Shown: in pieces, positions 11,810 through 24,192 of the stretch
Layout of the letters: every line of letters starts with the position of its first letter
Position numbering within the stretch: the stretch's first letter is position 1
Made by a program: the position numbers and the translations under genes
Source: Bolinopsis microptera
Taxonomy: Eukaryota > Ctenophora > Tentaculata > Lobata > Bolinopsidae
DNA: 64,000 nt
Direction: 5' to 3'
NCBI RefSeq assembly: GCF_026151205.1
Contig: NC_087081.1
Location: 4,035,246-4,099,245, forward strand
The notes under the pieces: generated by a model
Told to the model about the DNA's origin: nothing
Databases searched by the model: none
What the model saw: the letters and a program-made list of their open reading frames with translations, nothing else

Positions 11810-12422
11810 CGCTCTGTTGAGCACTATTCCCAACTATTAGAATATTATTTCAATATTCTATTACATTTACAGTATTCTAGTATTACCAACAAGCAAAAAA
11901 CCTTGTGACTATAAGAATTATTTACAGTTATGTTTGTCAACTAGCTCGCAACTAAAGCTCGCAACTAAAGCTCGAAACTAAAGCTCGCAACTAAAGCTCG
12001 CAACTAAAGCTCGCAACTAAAGCTCGCAATTAAAGCTCGCAACTAAAGCTCGCAACTAAGATTCATTTGCAACTTGTAATATTATTTTTTACGTATTCTG
12101 ACATCTAAGACTCTGACTGAGTAGCGCAACTAGAAGTTATTGGTTATAATTTAATGGTTCATTTTACGTTTAGTGGCTTTACTTAACAACTGTTGATAAA
12201 AATATTCATTGAATTGGAAATATGGAAACGAGCCATGCTCATCAGTCAGAAACTCTCAAAATGATTCAAATAAGTAAAAATCAAAAAGTATCTTAAATTT
12301 GAAATGTCTAGACACTAAGATAATGTTATCATTTTGTTACACAGCATTCGGGCAGATATTTGATAAGGAGTCATTGTAATATATTAAAATTATTATTATA
12401 ATATTATTATAATATTATAAAC
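11810..12422 (-). promoter_or_regulatory. 5' flank of the SLC18B1-like gene with a 13-bp array
   Basis: Upstream of the start codon. It contains about nine copies of CTCGCAACTAAAG (11938-12058), followed by AT-rich sequence with ATTATTATAA runs near 12390-12420. No core promoter can be assigned with confidence. Confidence 0.35.
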
Positions 12423-12554
12423 ATGGTTTCGACTAACATAATTACTGATAAACTGGACGAAGTACAGAGTAAAATGTTTTTGATGAGTTTAGAAAGGTTA
12501 TCAGGTTCTATTATATTGATTAGGTTCTATATTGATATAAGATATCTCAGTCCC

Positions 12555-12715
12555 AAGGGTATTAGTAAAATCCCAATTTACCGCGTAGTTTGGGGGAAAA
12601 AAACAACCGCAGTAAATCGGGGCGCTGTAAATCGAGTTTTTGTTTGTTCACTTTATGTATGTTAAGCCCCACTTGGGGAAAGGAAAAAACGCGGTAAATT
12701 GGGGTATTAGGTACA
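12555..12715. repeat. dispersed repeat with CCGCGGTAAATTGGGG-type motif
   Basis: CCCAATTTACCGCG, CCGCAGTAAATCGGGG and CGCGGTAAATTGGGG occur in inverted arrangement. The same motif (CGATTTACCGC, CGCGGTAAATCGG) recurs at about 55083-55160. It is probably a short interspersed element; ends are not defined. Confidence 0.5.
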
Positions 12716-12984
12716 TCATCCTGGACACTAAAGTTGCTAACTGTCGCTATCTGACGCTAGATAGCGCTATCGCTATAGCGCCATATATAGCGCTCGAATT
12801 CCAAGTATCGGTAAAGAACCAAAAATACAAAACAGGCTAAAAGATACGCGGTACATCCGTGTTATTGTCACATCACTTATCAAAGTAGGTAACACGTCAT
12901 GATAACTAATTAGTTATCTACTTCCTAATCAGCTAATTGATCTGCGAATAGAAACCATGTTGTTATCATAGTGTTAGGAAGTAC

Positions 12985-13442
12985 TACAGTACGTGTCGCA
13001 CTACAGTACGTGTCGCACTATACAGTACGTGTCGCACTGCAGTACGTGTCGCACTACAGTACGTGTCGCACTACAGTACGTGTCGCACTACAGTACGTGT
13101 CGCACTACAGTACGTGTCGCACTACAGTACGTGTCGCACTACAGTACGTGTCGCACTACAGTACGTGTCGCACTATACAGTACGTGTCGCACTGCAGTAC
13201 GTGTCGCACTACAGTACGTGACGCACTACAGTACGTGTCGCACTACAGTACGTGTCACGCTACTATACAGTACGTGTCACGCTACTATACAGTACGTGTC
13301 ACGCAACTATACAGTACGTGTCACGCAACTATACAGTACGTGTCGCACTACAGTACGTGTCGCACTACAGTACGTGTCACGCTACTATACAGTACGTGTC
13401 ACGCTACTATACAGTACGTGTCGCACTACAGTACGTGTCGAT
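12985..13442. repeat. 17-bp minisatellite with CAGTACGTGTC core
   Basis: About 26 units of CACTACAGTACGTGTCG with variants (TATACAGTACGTGTCACGC). It reads open in several frames only because the unit lacks stops. The core CAGTACGTGTC is shared with the 22-bp array at 26645-27535. Confidence 0.93.
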
Positions 13443-13619
13443 ACACTGGTTACTGGTTTAGGGCAGATGCTATTAATTTATATCGTTGCTGAGCTGTCTT
13501 CACGGTTTTTACATACTACAAATCAAAATAACCCAGCTACTAAGAAAACAAAGCTGAAACAAACACACTTGAAACAAACACGGCTAGGCTGTGTTCGTGA
13601 AGCAATCTACTAATTACTA

Positions 13620-14473
13620 CTACTAGATGAAGTAGAGGTGAAGTAGGGGTGAAGTAAAGGTAAAGTAGAGGTGAAACCTCAACAGAACTCTATAGAGTAG
13701 GTATCTCCGCTATTGCCAGACTATTACAGATTACTGAACTATTTCACACGGAGGCGGAGGTAACATTCCGGAAACTAATTACATCATGACGGATCACAGA
13801 AAGCAAACATGTGAAGTTGTGACAGATTATAACAAAAATTAAAAGCTCAGCTCATTTTGCTATATCTTCTGAGTTCTGCATGATACTTGAGTTCATAGTT
13901 TATAGTTAATTAGACTGGACATTCAGAAATACTGGTTTACCATGATAGTAGGATACTAGAGAGAGGATCTATGAACGAGACTCTACAAGACTCTACAAGA
14001 CTTTACGAGACTCTACAAGACTCTACAAGACTTTACGAGACTCTACAAGACTCTACAAGACTTTACGAGACTCTACAAGACTCTACAAGACTTTACAAGA
14101 CTTTAAAAGATTTTACAAGACTCTACAAGACTCTACAATCTGGAGTGTTTTCCTCTTAATTCTTTTATACTTTTACAGTATAATGAATAATGAATAATGT
14201 TAATATTGAAGAAGAAAAAGGAAATTATCGAAGATTCATGTTGCATAACTTATCCGCTGAAGACGTGGCAATTGCAATCTCACCACCTAGATTTTGTTTT
14301 GACCTTGCACAACATACCTGACAGCAAACACCTTAACATGGTAGTTTTTGCTAGTCATAACAAATGGCATTTTGTTAAACCATAACACGCCCTGCAGATT
14401 TTCAGCTGTTTTGATTTTCCAGGTGTAACCTCGATTTCTTTGTTACCAGTTTTAAAATTTCGGTTACTGTGAA
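13620..14473. other. 5' flank of the acidic/mucin-like gene, with a 30-bp array
   Basis: Holds short GATGAAGTAGAGGT repeats (13625-13680) and about six units of CTCTACAAGACTCTACAAGA plus TTTACGAGA (13971-14145). The upstream promoter of the gene starting at 14474 should lie here, but no element is recognised. Confidence 0.5.
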
Positions 14474-17400
14474 ATGCGTCGTGTTTTATGTTTACTTGTG
14501 GTTTTGAGTGTGTTATCCCGAACTCTTGGTAACCATGGAAAGAATAAAAAGGTAAACAATTTAAATTTAAATTAGTTTGTTCTGACTTCTGGAGTTTTGC
14601 AAAAAAAAGGTGAATGACTTACGATCGACGTAGTAAAGGCGTTATCTATTTAGCTCAATCTCGTCAAATAAAGGTATCTTAAATAACTGTTAAATATCAT
14701 CAAAGTCCACCGTACAAACGATAGAGACCTTGGCAGTTGGCCCTAACTTTAACAATAAATGATGTTATATTTTAGGATAACGGTGACGATGCTGTTAATG
14801 TCGCAGGAGATGAAGATGATGACATAGCAGGAGATAAAGCAAATGGTGAAGATGATGCCATAGCAGGAGATAAAGCAAATGTTGAAGATGATGTCCTAGC
14901 AGGAGATAAAGCAAATGGTGAAGATGATGTCATAGCAGGAGATAAAGCAAATGGTGAAGATGATACCATAGCAGAAGATAAAGCAAATGGTGAAGATGAT
15001 GCCATAGCAAAAGATGAAGCAAAAAGTGAAGATGATGCCATAGCAGGAGATAAAATAAATGGTGAAGATGATGCCATAGCAAGAGATAAAGCAAATAGTG
15101 AAGATGATGTCATAGCAGGAGATAAAGCAAATGGTGAAGATGATACCATAGCAAAAGATGAAGCAGATAATGTGAATGACATAAAAGAAGATGACGCAGA
15201 TAATGTGAATGACATAAAAGAAGATGACGCAGATAATGTGAATGACATAGCAGAAGACGAGGATGGAATGGCTGAGCTTTACTATGGCAATCCTTTAGTT
15301 GATGCGGGAGGTTACCAAAATAACGTCTACGGCTACGCCGGTGGTAAGGCTAATATTGTTCTAATAATTTTTACATTTCCGACTTTGAAACGTTTAAAAG
15401 CGCGGTTTTTAAACAGCAAAAAAATGAAGATTTTGCCCGGAAATTACAAATTCAGTTTTTAACTTTTACTCTAGTAGCAGAGAGGAGTTGAGTGTGCACT
15501 TCAATGTACACAATTTTTGACCACGCAGGGTCTTTCATTAGGTCTTTCCAAACCAAAATCATCTAGGTACCCATTTTGTATCGGTAGTCCCAGTCCTACA
15601 GGGCGAAATTTCTAAATTGCCCTCAGGCGCAAATTTGGGATTTTTGTATCTCGGCTTCTAAAAGACTTAGAGACTTGAATATTGGCTTAAAATAACCGCG
15701 ATACCCTTATTTATATACAAGTTATGAAGCAATATAAGGTCTCAAGTGCCTAGTTTTAAAGATATTCACGAAAAACTGTTTTTTGGCTCATCGCAGCTGG
15801 AATTACCGGATTATTTTTACATCTCGAGCTAGAAAGGTCGTAGAAACTTCTCCGATATTGGAAAGTATTCGCAATGAGCACATTTATATAAGACTTATGA
15901 ATCATTGTATGCTCTAAAATGCTTATTTGTAGAGATATTAGCAAAAATCGGTAATTTTGGCTTCACCAATACAAATTTGGTAATTCGTTTTGTCTTTTTG
16001 TTGCAAATTTTCACGTTGCAATTTTCAAGATGCGGTTTGTGGCTATCAATGGGGCTTTATATGCTATTGTATGGTTTTGATACAATCCTTCAGCACCTAG
16101 GACATAGGCAATAGGGGTCTCAAACCCTGAAATGTCAGGAACTGGGCAGTGGCCAAGATAAATATTTGATAATTACTTGGACTCTTGACTCAAATTCATC
16201 TTTTCAACGGTTAGTTAGACATCTTAAACCAGTATTGAACGTTGAGTGAAACTTCTGATCCATTTGTAGCTCAGGTGATGTGCCCCAGAACAACACACCT
16301 GAGTGACAGTGGGCCTTATCGATCATGAGCCGCAAATCACAGTGACTTTGGGCCTCAGAGACAAGGGCATTCGTACTCTTGGCTTAAATTGGCTCTTCGT
16401 TAGTATCATCAATCAGGTTTCTAACCTCTAAATCATCTGCCTGTCCATTGTCCATCCGTCTCTTTGAGATTCATTATTACTTCAAGTTTAGTCATTTCGT
16501 TTCTGTTCAACTGTAGGCGTAATGAGGGACTTCAGTCCAGCAATAAAGTCAATATCTCTAGATTTAGCAATATTTGGTTGGTTTCGCTACTTTTAAGGTA
16601 ATTATGTTCAGCAAGCAAGGTTGTAAGTTTTCAGCCCTACTGCCCCGAAATATTGCTTAACATAGCTCATTTTAAAGTTCCTTTATCAGCAGTCTTCCCT
16701 ATCATACTGGCATATAAACAGATTCACCTCCTTTATCTCTAGATATAATCTTGAACCTAGGCTCTACAGGTTATCGAATGTCCACCAACCTCTTTCATTG
16801 AGTCATAAATTAGAATTATGTGGGGCACAGAGTCACTGAGGGACAGGTATCTTTGGGCCCGAAGTTCTAAGACCCAAAGTTGCAGGTGATAGAGGTCCTG
16901 GGGCTGACAATAATTGGGGAAAGAGGTTGGTGGACATTCGATAACCTGTAGAGCCCAGGGGGGGGGGGCAATATTTCGGGGCAGTAGGGCTGAAAACTTA
17001 CAACCTTGCTTGCTGAACATAATTACCTTAAAAGTAGCGAAACCAACCAAATATTGCTAAATCTAGAGATATTGACTTTATTGCTGGACTGAAGTCCCTC
17101 ATTACGCCTACAGTTGAACAGAAACGAAATGACTAAACTTGAAGTAATAATGAATCTCAAAGAGACGGATGGACAATGGACAGGCAGATGATTTAGAGGT
17201 TAGAAACCTGATTGATGATACTAACGAAGAGCCAATTTAAGCCAAGAGTACGAATGCCCTTGTCTCTGAGGCCCAAAGTCACTGTGATTTGCGGCTCATG
17301 ATCGATAAGGCCCACTGTCACTCAGGTGTGTTGTTCTGGGGCACATCACCTGAGCTACAAATGGATCAGAAGTTTCACTCAACGTTCAATACTGGTTTAA

Positions 17401-20400
17401 GATGTCTAACTAACCGTTGAAAAGATGAATTTGAGTCAAGAGTCCAAGTAATTATCAAATATTTATCTTGGCCACTGCCCAGTTCCTGACATTTCAGGGT
17501 TTGAGACCCCTATTGCCTATGTCCTAGGTGCTGAAGGATTGTATCAAAACCATACAATAGCATATAAAGCCCCATTGATAGCCACAAACCGCATCTTGAA
17601 AATTGCAACGTGAAAATTTGCAACAAAAAGACAAAACGAATTACCAAATTTGTATTGGTGAAGCCAAAATTACCGATTTTTGCTAATATCTCTACAAATA
17701 AGCATTTTAGAGCATACAATGATTCATAAGTCTTATATAAATGTGCTCATTGCGAATACTTTCCAATATCGGAGAAGTTTCTACGACCTTTCTAGCTCGA
17801 GATGTAAAAATAATCCGGTAATTCCAGCTGCGATGAGCCAAAAAACAGTTTTTCATGAATATCTTTAAAACTAGGCACTTGAGACCTTATATTGCTTCAT
17901 AACTTGTATATAAATAAGGGTATTGCGGTTATTTTAAGCCAATTTTCAAGTCTCTAAGTCTTTTAGAAGCCGAGATACAAAAATCCCAAATTTGCGCCTG
18001 AGGGCAATTTAGAAATTTCGCCCTGTAGGACTGGGACTACCGATACAAAATGGGTACCTAGATGATTTTGGTTTGGAATGACCTAATGAAAGACCCTGCG
18101 TGGTCAAAAATTGTGTACATTGAAGTGCACACTCAACTCCTCTCTGCTACTCTAGTATTTCAACCATAAATTTGCTTGAAATTCCTCATATAATTTGAAG
18201 TTTCTCACTGTTATAACACTTCATTTAAGGAGAAGCAAGCACCGCAGCGTCCTCCCTGCCGTCCATAACATTGCCCACGGGGAGCACTGCAACTGGCTCT
18301 GCCTTCACGGCCACCGGCTCGATCAGTTTCAGTCCTGTATCCAGTACTGTAACCAGTTTTGGTACTGTGTCTGGTACTGTGTCTGGTACCACTTCTGGTA
18401 CTGCATCTGGTACCGTTTCCGGTACTCCATCCGGTACTGCATCTGGTACTGCATCTGGTACCGTGTCTGGTACTACATCTGGTAGCCCTTTCACCGGGAC
18501 TTCTTTCCCTTCTATTTTTGCTACTTTACCTTCTGGTTCTAGTTCAAGTCCGTCAGGTCCTACTGCTGCAACTACCACACCCACTGGTTGGTATCTAAGT
18601 TTTATTAAACAATGATTAATTTATAACGACTAATTTTTAAACTTCTAATCAGCAGCAACTAATCTTTGATCTACAAATTTCGTCACTTTTTTGAGAGGAC
18701 GTTAAACTTGAAGTTTTAAATGGCAGTTTAACTTCGTCCAACCCAAATATTTAGGCACAACTTCTTCACATTATAACTTTGTATGAAAAGCATTAATAAG
18801 TATGATAAGTATGATAATCATAATTGATAATTATGGAAATTAGCATTAATAATAATGATAATTGTAATTACAGGACCTACAGCTTGCTGGCTGCAACTTC
18901 AAAATAAACAGTGGATCTGGAACACATATCTCACACATTACAACGGTAATTACATAATACACATTATATTCTTAGTTATGATAACATTAATTAGTTGCTT
19001 GGTTTGCCAAAGAAAGTGCTCAACTGCATATAAGAAGGAGCATTTCAAACTAGCGAAAAACTCGAATTAGGCCGGCAGAATCAAATGAACCATCATCATT
19101 TCATGGTATAAATATACTGTTATAGAAAGAATAATACCAATCCTCGGGCATATGAAACTACTCGTCTGCCCGCCTTTTTCGAGTTTTCACTTGTTTAAAT
19201 ACTTGTTTGTTCATAATAGCGTACTTATATTCTTCGAATCTGTGTTCTTTATTTCTATAGATCAGCTCAATTTGGTTAAATCAAGAATTTGTATGACAGG
19301 TAATTTACAGTGCGGAGGATGGGTAAGACTTCCTAATTGTCACTGGCATTGGACTGATCAACCCCAACACTACCGTCCAGTGTGAGTATTTTCAAAATAT
19401 TTCCTTGGGTACTTTATATTTATTTTCAAAATATTTATATTCAAAATATTTCCTTGGGTACCTTATATTTATTTTCAAAATATTTATTTTCAAAATATTT
19501 CCTTGGGTACTTTATATTTATTTTCAAAATATTTATTTTCAAAATATTTCCTTGGGTACTTTATATTTATTTTCAAAATATTTATTTTAAAAATATTTAT
19601 TTTAAAAACATTTACTTAAAAATATTTATTTTAAAAATATTTATATTCAAAATATTTCCTTGGGTACCTTATATTTATTTTCAAAATATTTATTTTCAAA
19701 ATATTTCCTTGGGTACTTTATATTTATTTTCAAAATATTTATTTTCAAAATATTTCCTTGGGTACTTTATATTTATTTTCAAAATATTTATTTTAAAAAT
19801 ATTTATTTTAAAAATATTTACTTAAAAATATTTATTTTAAAAATATTTACGGGTATCGGCATTACAAAATGACAGGCCTCAAAAAATGACAGTCCACATA
19901 GACCATGCTGTAGCTTAGGTTCCCTATACATTGAACCCTATTCCTTTTACTGTATTAAAGAAAAAGCATTGATTAAAACTTCCCAAGGAATGATATTGAT
20001 AATGACATAGAATTTATATTTCTTACATACATATGGACGTTTTTGCTGTTCAGTCATTGCCCCGCCTAACTGTTACCCAGAATGGAGACCAAAGTTTAGA
20101 ATTTAACCCCAGGAAACCAGGTACTACCATGACTTATGTCAATCAAAGGCTACTCTGGTCAAGTAAAAAAACTTAGTGACTTTGGTAGAAAAATGACCTA
20201 GCCTCACAAAATGACACTGTTATGCCTCACAAAATGACAATTTAATTTATGAATCTACAAAGATGGCATATTTATATTGGATGCCCCTTGCCTAATTATT
20301 GGTATTCTAAAACCCAGTAAGCTTATGATGAGCCTAAATGAGTTTTTTTGATCATCAATTTTGATCAAAATGCCTCACAAAATGACAGCGAAAAGCCTTA

Positions 20401-23400
20401 CAAAATGACAATGTTTCAGATTGAAGTACTCTGACAGTTAAAAATCAAGTAGCATTACAAAAGTGCAGCTCTGATATCAAAACTTTGATTTCAAACTCTT
20501 TGATTTCACACTCTGATTTCAAAACTCAACGAAATAATTAATAAAGCTTCTATTTTGTGAAAGCAGAGAGTAATAACAACTCTTAAAACATGTCAAACGT
20601 TAACTAAACACTGAAAAGTGATCTATCCAGTCATAGAAAATATCAAATATAACCAAATACTGTGTTCAAGTATGAAAACAAAAAATGATTCTTACGCCTC
20701 ACAAAATGACATTCTTAAACATTTTTCTTTTTTAATATATTCCATATGTTCAATATGTTCCACAAGATACGAACTTAAGTGTTCAATCAATAATCTGATA
20801 CAACCTCATTTTGAGTAAAATTTTGTTAGTCTTTTTCAATTACCCTTTTTCAGAGTTTGCTACGATTGGATCTGGGATAATAACTCTGGCGGGGGTATGA
20901 AATAATAATTAATTTTTATTTCAAAATTCAAATAAACTTTACATCAATGTATTACAGTTATATTCAATAAAAAGACCACAATATCTCCTGTGAAGCAAAA
21001 ACATGGAAAAAGAGAGCTAGAAAAATATTCATGATACTCAACACTACCAGACTCAGCTGGAGTGAGAAACAAATTGTAAAAACATCAACGTAAAATTTAT
21101 TTCGGCTGAACCAAAACACGGTGGTAAGACCATAATAACATTGGTGCCGACCCTACATAAAATCATTAATAAATAATCAAGAGAACAAATTTAAATGTAT
21201 ACGATACCTTCTTGCTACTACTCCACAAACTTACACGACATAACAACAAAATAACATAATTAAATAATATTATAATAAAACAATCTACAATCTAGCCACT
21301 CACGTACTGCGTGACGCGCTTGTTTCGGGTTGTTTCATAAAAGAAAAAACGGCGCGTTCTACTGCAGGTGCGAGGGGCAAATTATAGAGAGTATGACATT
21401 CATAAAGTAAAATATATATATAATAATATTCCATGATGGGCCATCTAATCAGGCCAGCATACGTCAGAAGACCAGAGAAATTCAGTTAGCTTTGTTTTGA
21501 AAATAGAAATTTTCTCAGTCTGTCTAACATAGGCTGGCAGTGCATTCCACAGAAGCATTGTTCTATAAAAGAAGCTGTTTCTGAAACTATCGCAGTTTGG
21601 TACAATAGAGCAGGTATATGTGCTGGTGTCAAGTCCTTCAATGACTGATGCCGTGCTCCTTGTGTACCTCATTGTTCCAGCTTCAACAACAGTAATATAT
21701 TCAGGTAGAGATATACTTACCAAATCATTTACTATTTTATAGAAGAGCGTAATTGAATTATGGATGAACTTAGATCTAATGGGTAGAATTTTAAGCTCCT
21801 TCTGCTTCTCATAGAATTCAATATCACTATAATGATCAAACTGTTGTCCATTGATCCATTTGATCGCTCTTTTCTGGATTGCCTCAAACTTCGACATGTG
21901 TGTCGATCGCTGAGGACACCATATAACTGAGCAATGTTCAAAGATTGATCTTACAATGGTAAGGTAGAAAGCCCTCTTTTGGCGTTTATCCATGGTAAAA
22001 TGACAGGTTCTCTTTAAGAGCCCAAGCTTTGAGCTTGCTTTAGATATCAATTGATCACAATGTGCACCCCACAGAAATCTGTTGTTCATTATTACACCAA
22101 GATCTGTATGGGATGCCACATAATCAATTATGACTTCATTAAGATTATACCAATAAATATTAAAAGGAAGATTGTCTAATACATTTCTTTGCAGAGTTAC
22201 AGATAACACCTTACACTTTGAAGGGTGAAAAGTCATTTTGTTATCGATTGACCAGGCAAACAACCTGTCTATATCTCCTTGGAGAATATAGTGGTCTTCA
22301 AAGCATTCGATGACCCTCCAAATTTTGGTGTCATCTGCATACAATGCTACATTTGTATCCTCCGAAACACACGAGAACATGTCGTTGATGAATAGAACAA
22401 ACAGAAGTGGTCCCAGAATAGATCCCTGGGGCACTCCTGATTGCACGGGAAGCATGCTTGAGACAGCTCCGCCTACAACAACCTGCTGTCGTCTGTCTTG
22501 TAAATACGACTTTAAAAATCTAAGCATCAGACCATCAATACCATATAAATTTTTTAGCTTGCGAAGGATTAAGTCATGTGATACACTGTCAAATGCCTTA
22601 GCAAAATCAAAATAAACAATGTCGGATCTTGACTTATTGTTCAGGGCCAGCGCAAGGTTGTCTGTGAATGGGACCATCTGGGTAGTGCAAGACTTCCCAT
22701 TCACAAAACCGTGTTGTCTACAGTCGATTAACCCTTCACAAGCTGCGAGCAACTCTTTCGAAATACAACGTTCAAAAACTTTCATAACTAAGCATGTCAG
22801 TGAGATGGGTCTGTAATTTTCAACAGATCCTTTTTCACCCTTCTTGTGTACCGGAACAACAGAAGCAAGCTTCCATTTCTCCGGCACACATCCAGTCACA
22901 AAAGAGGTGTTGAAAATCATGGTTAGAGGCTTTGCAAGAGTGCTCGCACAATTTTTTAACACTGTGCCATGGATACCATCTGGACCTGCAAACATTCTTA
23001 ATCTAATAATTAATAAACATTCATAATAATAATAATTAATAAACATTAAACATTCTTGACAAAATGGTCGATGACGAAACTGGTCAGTAAAAGTACAATT
23101 TGTTAAATTGAAAGTACAATATTTTAAATCAAAAATACAACATTTTCATCGTTCAGGTGGCGGCGGTAGCGGTGGTGGTGGTGGCGGTGGTGGCGGCGGT
23201 GGTAGTGACGACGGTAAGAGTTTAGAGTCCATATCTTAATACGTAATTGATAGCACAGCTTTTGTTTATTCTGCGTCATAACATGAGCAGTACGAAAAAG
23301 CTTTTCTCATAAAGTAGGCGATATTAACATTTCAACACCTCAGGAGGCCCCAGCACTGAGGGACCCAGCACCGAGGGACCCAGTGAGACCCCTCCTACAG

Positions 23401-23864
23401 ACTCAACTACAGCTGAACCAGGTGTAGTGGGCACGAACCCTCCCGTTACAACTGAAGCCCCTCCCTCTGAAACAGAGGCCCCCTGTGATTGCGATGAGTG
23501 GGATTATCCTGGTGACTGTGGTACTGATGGGTTTATATTCAGGTAGGGTCACAATCCAAATTTTTCTATTTCTCTCATAGTATTGCCAGATCCCAGTTCA
23601 ATTTGTAACGGAGTTTTATATTAACAGGAAACGATGAAACGAAGTTGATATATTTTAATGTTGCCATGGGGTGGCAAGTCCCCATACATCGTAGTCCGGT
23701 AGTGCCATTGCGTCAAGCGTCTTTATTTACTCCTTCACATTATTAAACATTACGTCTTAATATATGCTACTCCTCTTTACATCATGACATTAATATTTCC
23801 TCTCAGATGGAGAACATGCTACCCTTATGATTGCCTCCAAGAAGATGAATACGTGGCGTGCTAG
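14474..23864 (+). CDS. secreted acidic-repeat / mucin-like Cys-rich protein, 503 aa, 9 exons
   Basis: Exons: 14474-14551, 14776-15343, 18230-18586, 18874-18945, 19300-19381, 20854-20894, 23157-23213, 23344-23542 and 23807-23864. They total 1512 nt with all phases closing and stop TAG. Residues 1-19 form a signal peptide (RRVLCLLVVLSVLS core). About 30-160 are 12-residue acidic repeats (GDKANGEDDAIA type), then three DNVNDIKEDDA units. About 216-334 are Ser/Thr-rich with GTxSGT repeats. Small exons then carry Trp/Cys motifs (ACWLQLQNKQWIW, PNCHWHWTDQP, VCYDWIWDN), followed by a poly-Gly exon, TEGPS/TTEAP repeats and a Cys-rich tail (CDCDEW, CYPYDC). No enzyme or known domain is seen. It is probably an extracellular matrix or mucus component; the acidic repeats could bind Ca2+ (inference). 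The exon 3 acceptor is AAG at 18229; 18232 is an in-phase alternative. Linking the acidic and mucin exons across the palindrome rests on phase only. Confidence 0.65.
14776..15255 (+). repeat. in-frame 36-bp coding minisatellite (acidic repeats)
   Basis: About eleven copies of a 36-nt unit (GATAAAGCAAATGGTGAAGA core) encode 12-residue acidic repeats. Three 33-nt units encoding DNVNDIKEDDA follow. The array stays in frame and lies wholly within exon 2 of the secreted-protein gene. Confidence 0.85.
15476..18148. mobile_element. 2.67-kb foldback transposon, two 1181-bp near-identical arms
   Basis: The left arm 15476-16656 and right arm 16968-18148 are inverted copies of equal length with only a few mismatches. 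They start AGCAGAGAGGAGTTGAGTGT and end with its complement. ACTCTAGT flanks both sides (15468-15475 and 18149-18156), an 8-bp target duplication. The 311-bp loop has a smaller nested inverted repeat (about 16757-16797 and 16919-16960). There is no transposase. It lies entirely in intron 2 of the secreted-protein gene. The 8-bp TSD suggests hAT-like or MULE-like mobilisation; class is not determined. Confidence 0.85.
18360..18490 (+). repeat. coding Ser/Gly/Thr tandem repeat
   Basis: Degenerate GGTACTGTGTCT / GGTACTGCATCT 12-nt units encode GT[VTAP]SG repeats within exon 3 of the secreted-protein gene. This is typical of O-glycosylated mucin-like segments. Confidence 0.8.
19386..19850. repeat. 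AT-rich minisatellite just after exon 5 donor
   Basis: Repeats of TTTTCAAAATATTTCCTTGG plus GTACTTTATATTTA (about 50 bp) with sub-repeats AAATATTTATTTT. It begins four bases into intron 5 of the secreted-protein gene and fills the first 470 bp. Confidence 0.9.
19851..20853. other. intron 5 of secreted-protein gene
   Basis: Repeated GCCTCACAAAATGACA motifs are scattered at 19870, 20210, 20225, 20372, 20395 and 20698, a dispersed short repeat. A cryptic exon-like stretch near 20052-20125 does not fit the phase of its neighbours. Confidence 0.4.
20903..23040 (-). mobile_element. CR1/Jockey-like non-LTR retrotransposon, 5'-truncated
   Basis: A LINE with a reverse-transcriptase frame (entry below) and a 3' untranslated region running to about 20903. 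ATAATAATTAAT occurs at both edges (about 20905 and 23028), compatible with a target-site duplication. The endonuclease domain is absent, so the copy is 5'-truncated at the start of the RT domain. It is antisense to, and immediately after, the exon 6 donor (20894) of the secreted-protein gene. Confidence 0.75.
21445..22996 (-). CDS. LINE reverse transcriptase, uninterrupted
   Basis: About 515 codons from FAGPDGIHG (RT motif 1) to the stop at 21445 without a break. RT landmarks in order: ENYRPISLTC, FDFAKAFDSVSH (catalytic Asp, motif A), QSGVPQGSILGPLLF (motif B), ALYADDTKIW (catalytic YADD, motif C), then thumb and the conserved C-terminal HCSVIWCP and RTMLLWNALP. This matches CR1/Rex/Jockey-group LINE proteins. 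The Met upstream at 23046 belongs to the flank, not the element. The intact frame suggests a fairly recent insertion although the copy is dead on arrival. Confidence 0.88.
23579..23722. repeat. dispersed ~140-bp repeat family, copy 1
   Basis: Sequence with GCCAGATCCCAGTTC, ATATATTTTAATGTTGCCAT and CCCCATACATCGTAGTCC. It recurs at 28031-28171 and, in part, at 44222-44280. No coding capacity. It lies in intron 8 of the secreted-protein gene. Confidence 0.75.
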
Positions 23865-24161
23865 CTGATCCCTCCGCTTGCAATCTAAATAGTGAATATA
23901 ACGCTCCGTTCGTGTTCACACCAAAGTTCACTCCACTGCAGTTTTTGATGGGTTGCGTGGGTTCACTCCGCAAGCAATCGGTGTGGGACTATGTTCACAA
24001 GCAATGTAATTACAAATAAAATGGTTCTTTATGTTAAGATTTGGTGTTCTATACTATTATAATTGCTATATCGGAGAATATAGTCGTTTACCTGTCTCAT
24101 TGCTCAGTTTCTTCTTACTTGTGAGTCTCAAAGTAATTAACCAAACAAGAATTAGTTTAAA

Positions 24162-24192
<31 letters not shown>

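Noticed and set aside
12971-13613. Overlapping 170-200 codon frames in the 17-bp array
   Set aside because: Open in several frames because the unit lacks stops; no gene context.
14772-15248. Minus-strand Ser/Phe-rich frame
   Set aside because: Shadow of the plus-strand acidic repeat exon, which has a signal peptide exon, splice sites and matching phase.
15756-17868. Four short mirrored frames of 62-69 codons
   Set aside because: They are the two arms of the foldback element translated; no conserved domain.
20052-20125. Possible extra exon (PNCYPEWRP reading) of the secreted gene
   Set aside because: No splice choice keeps both the frame and the neighbouring exons open; skipping it makes all phases close.
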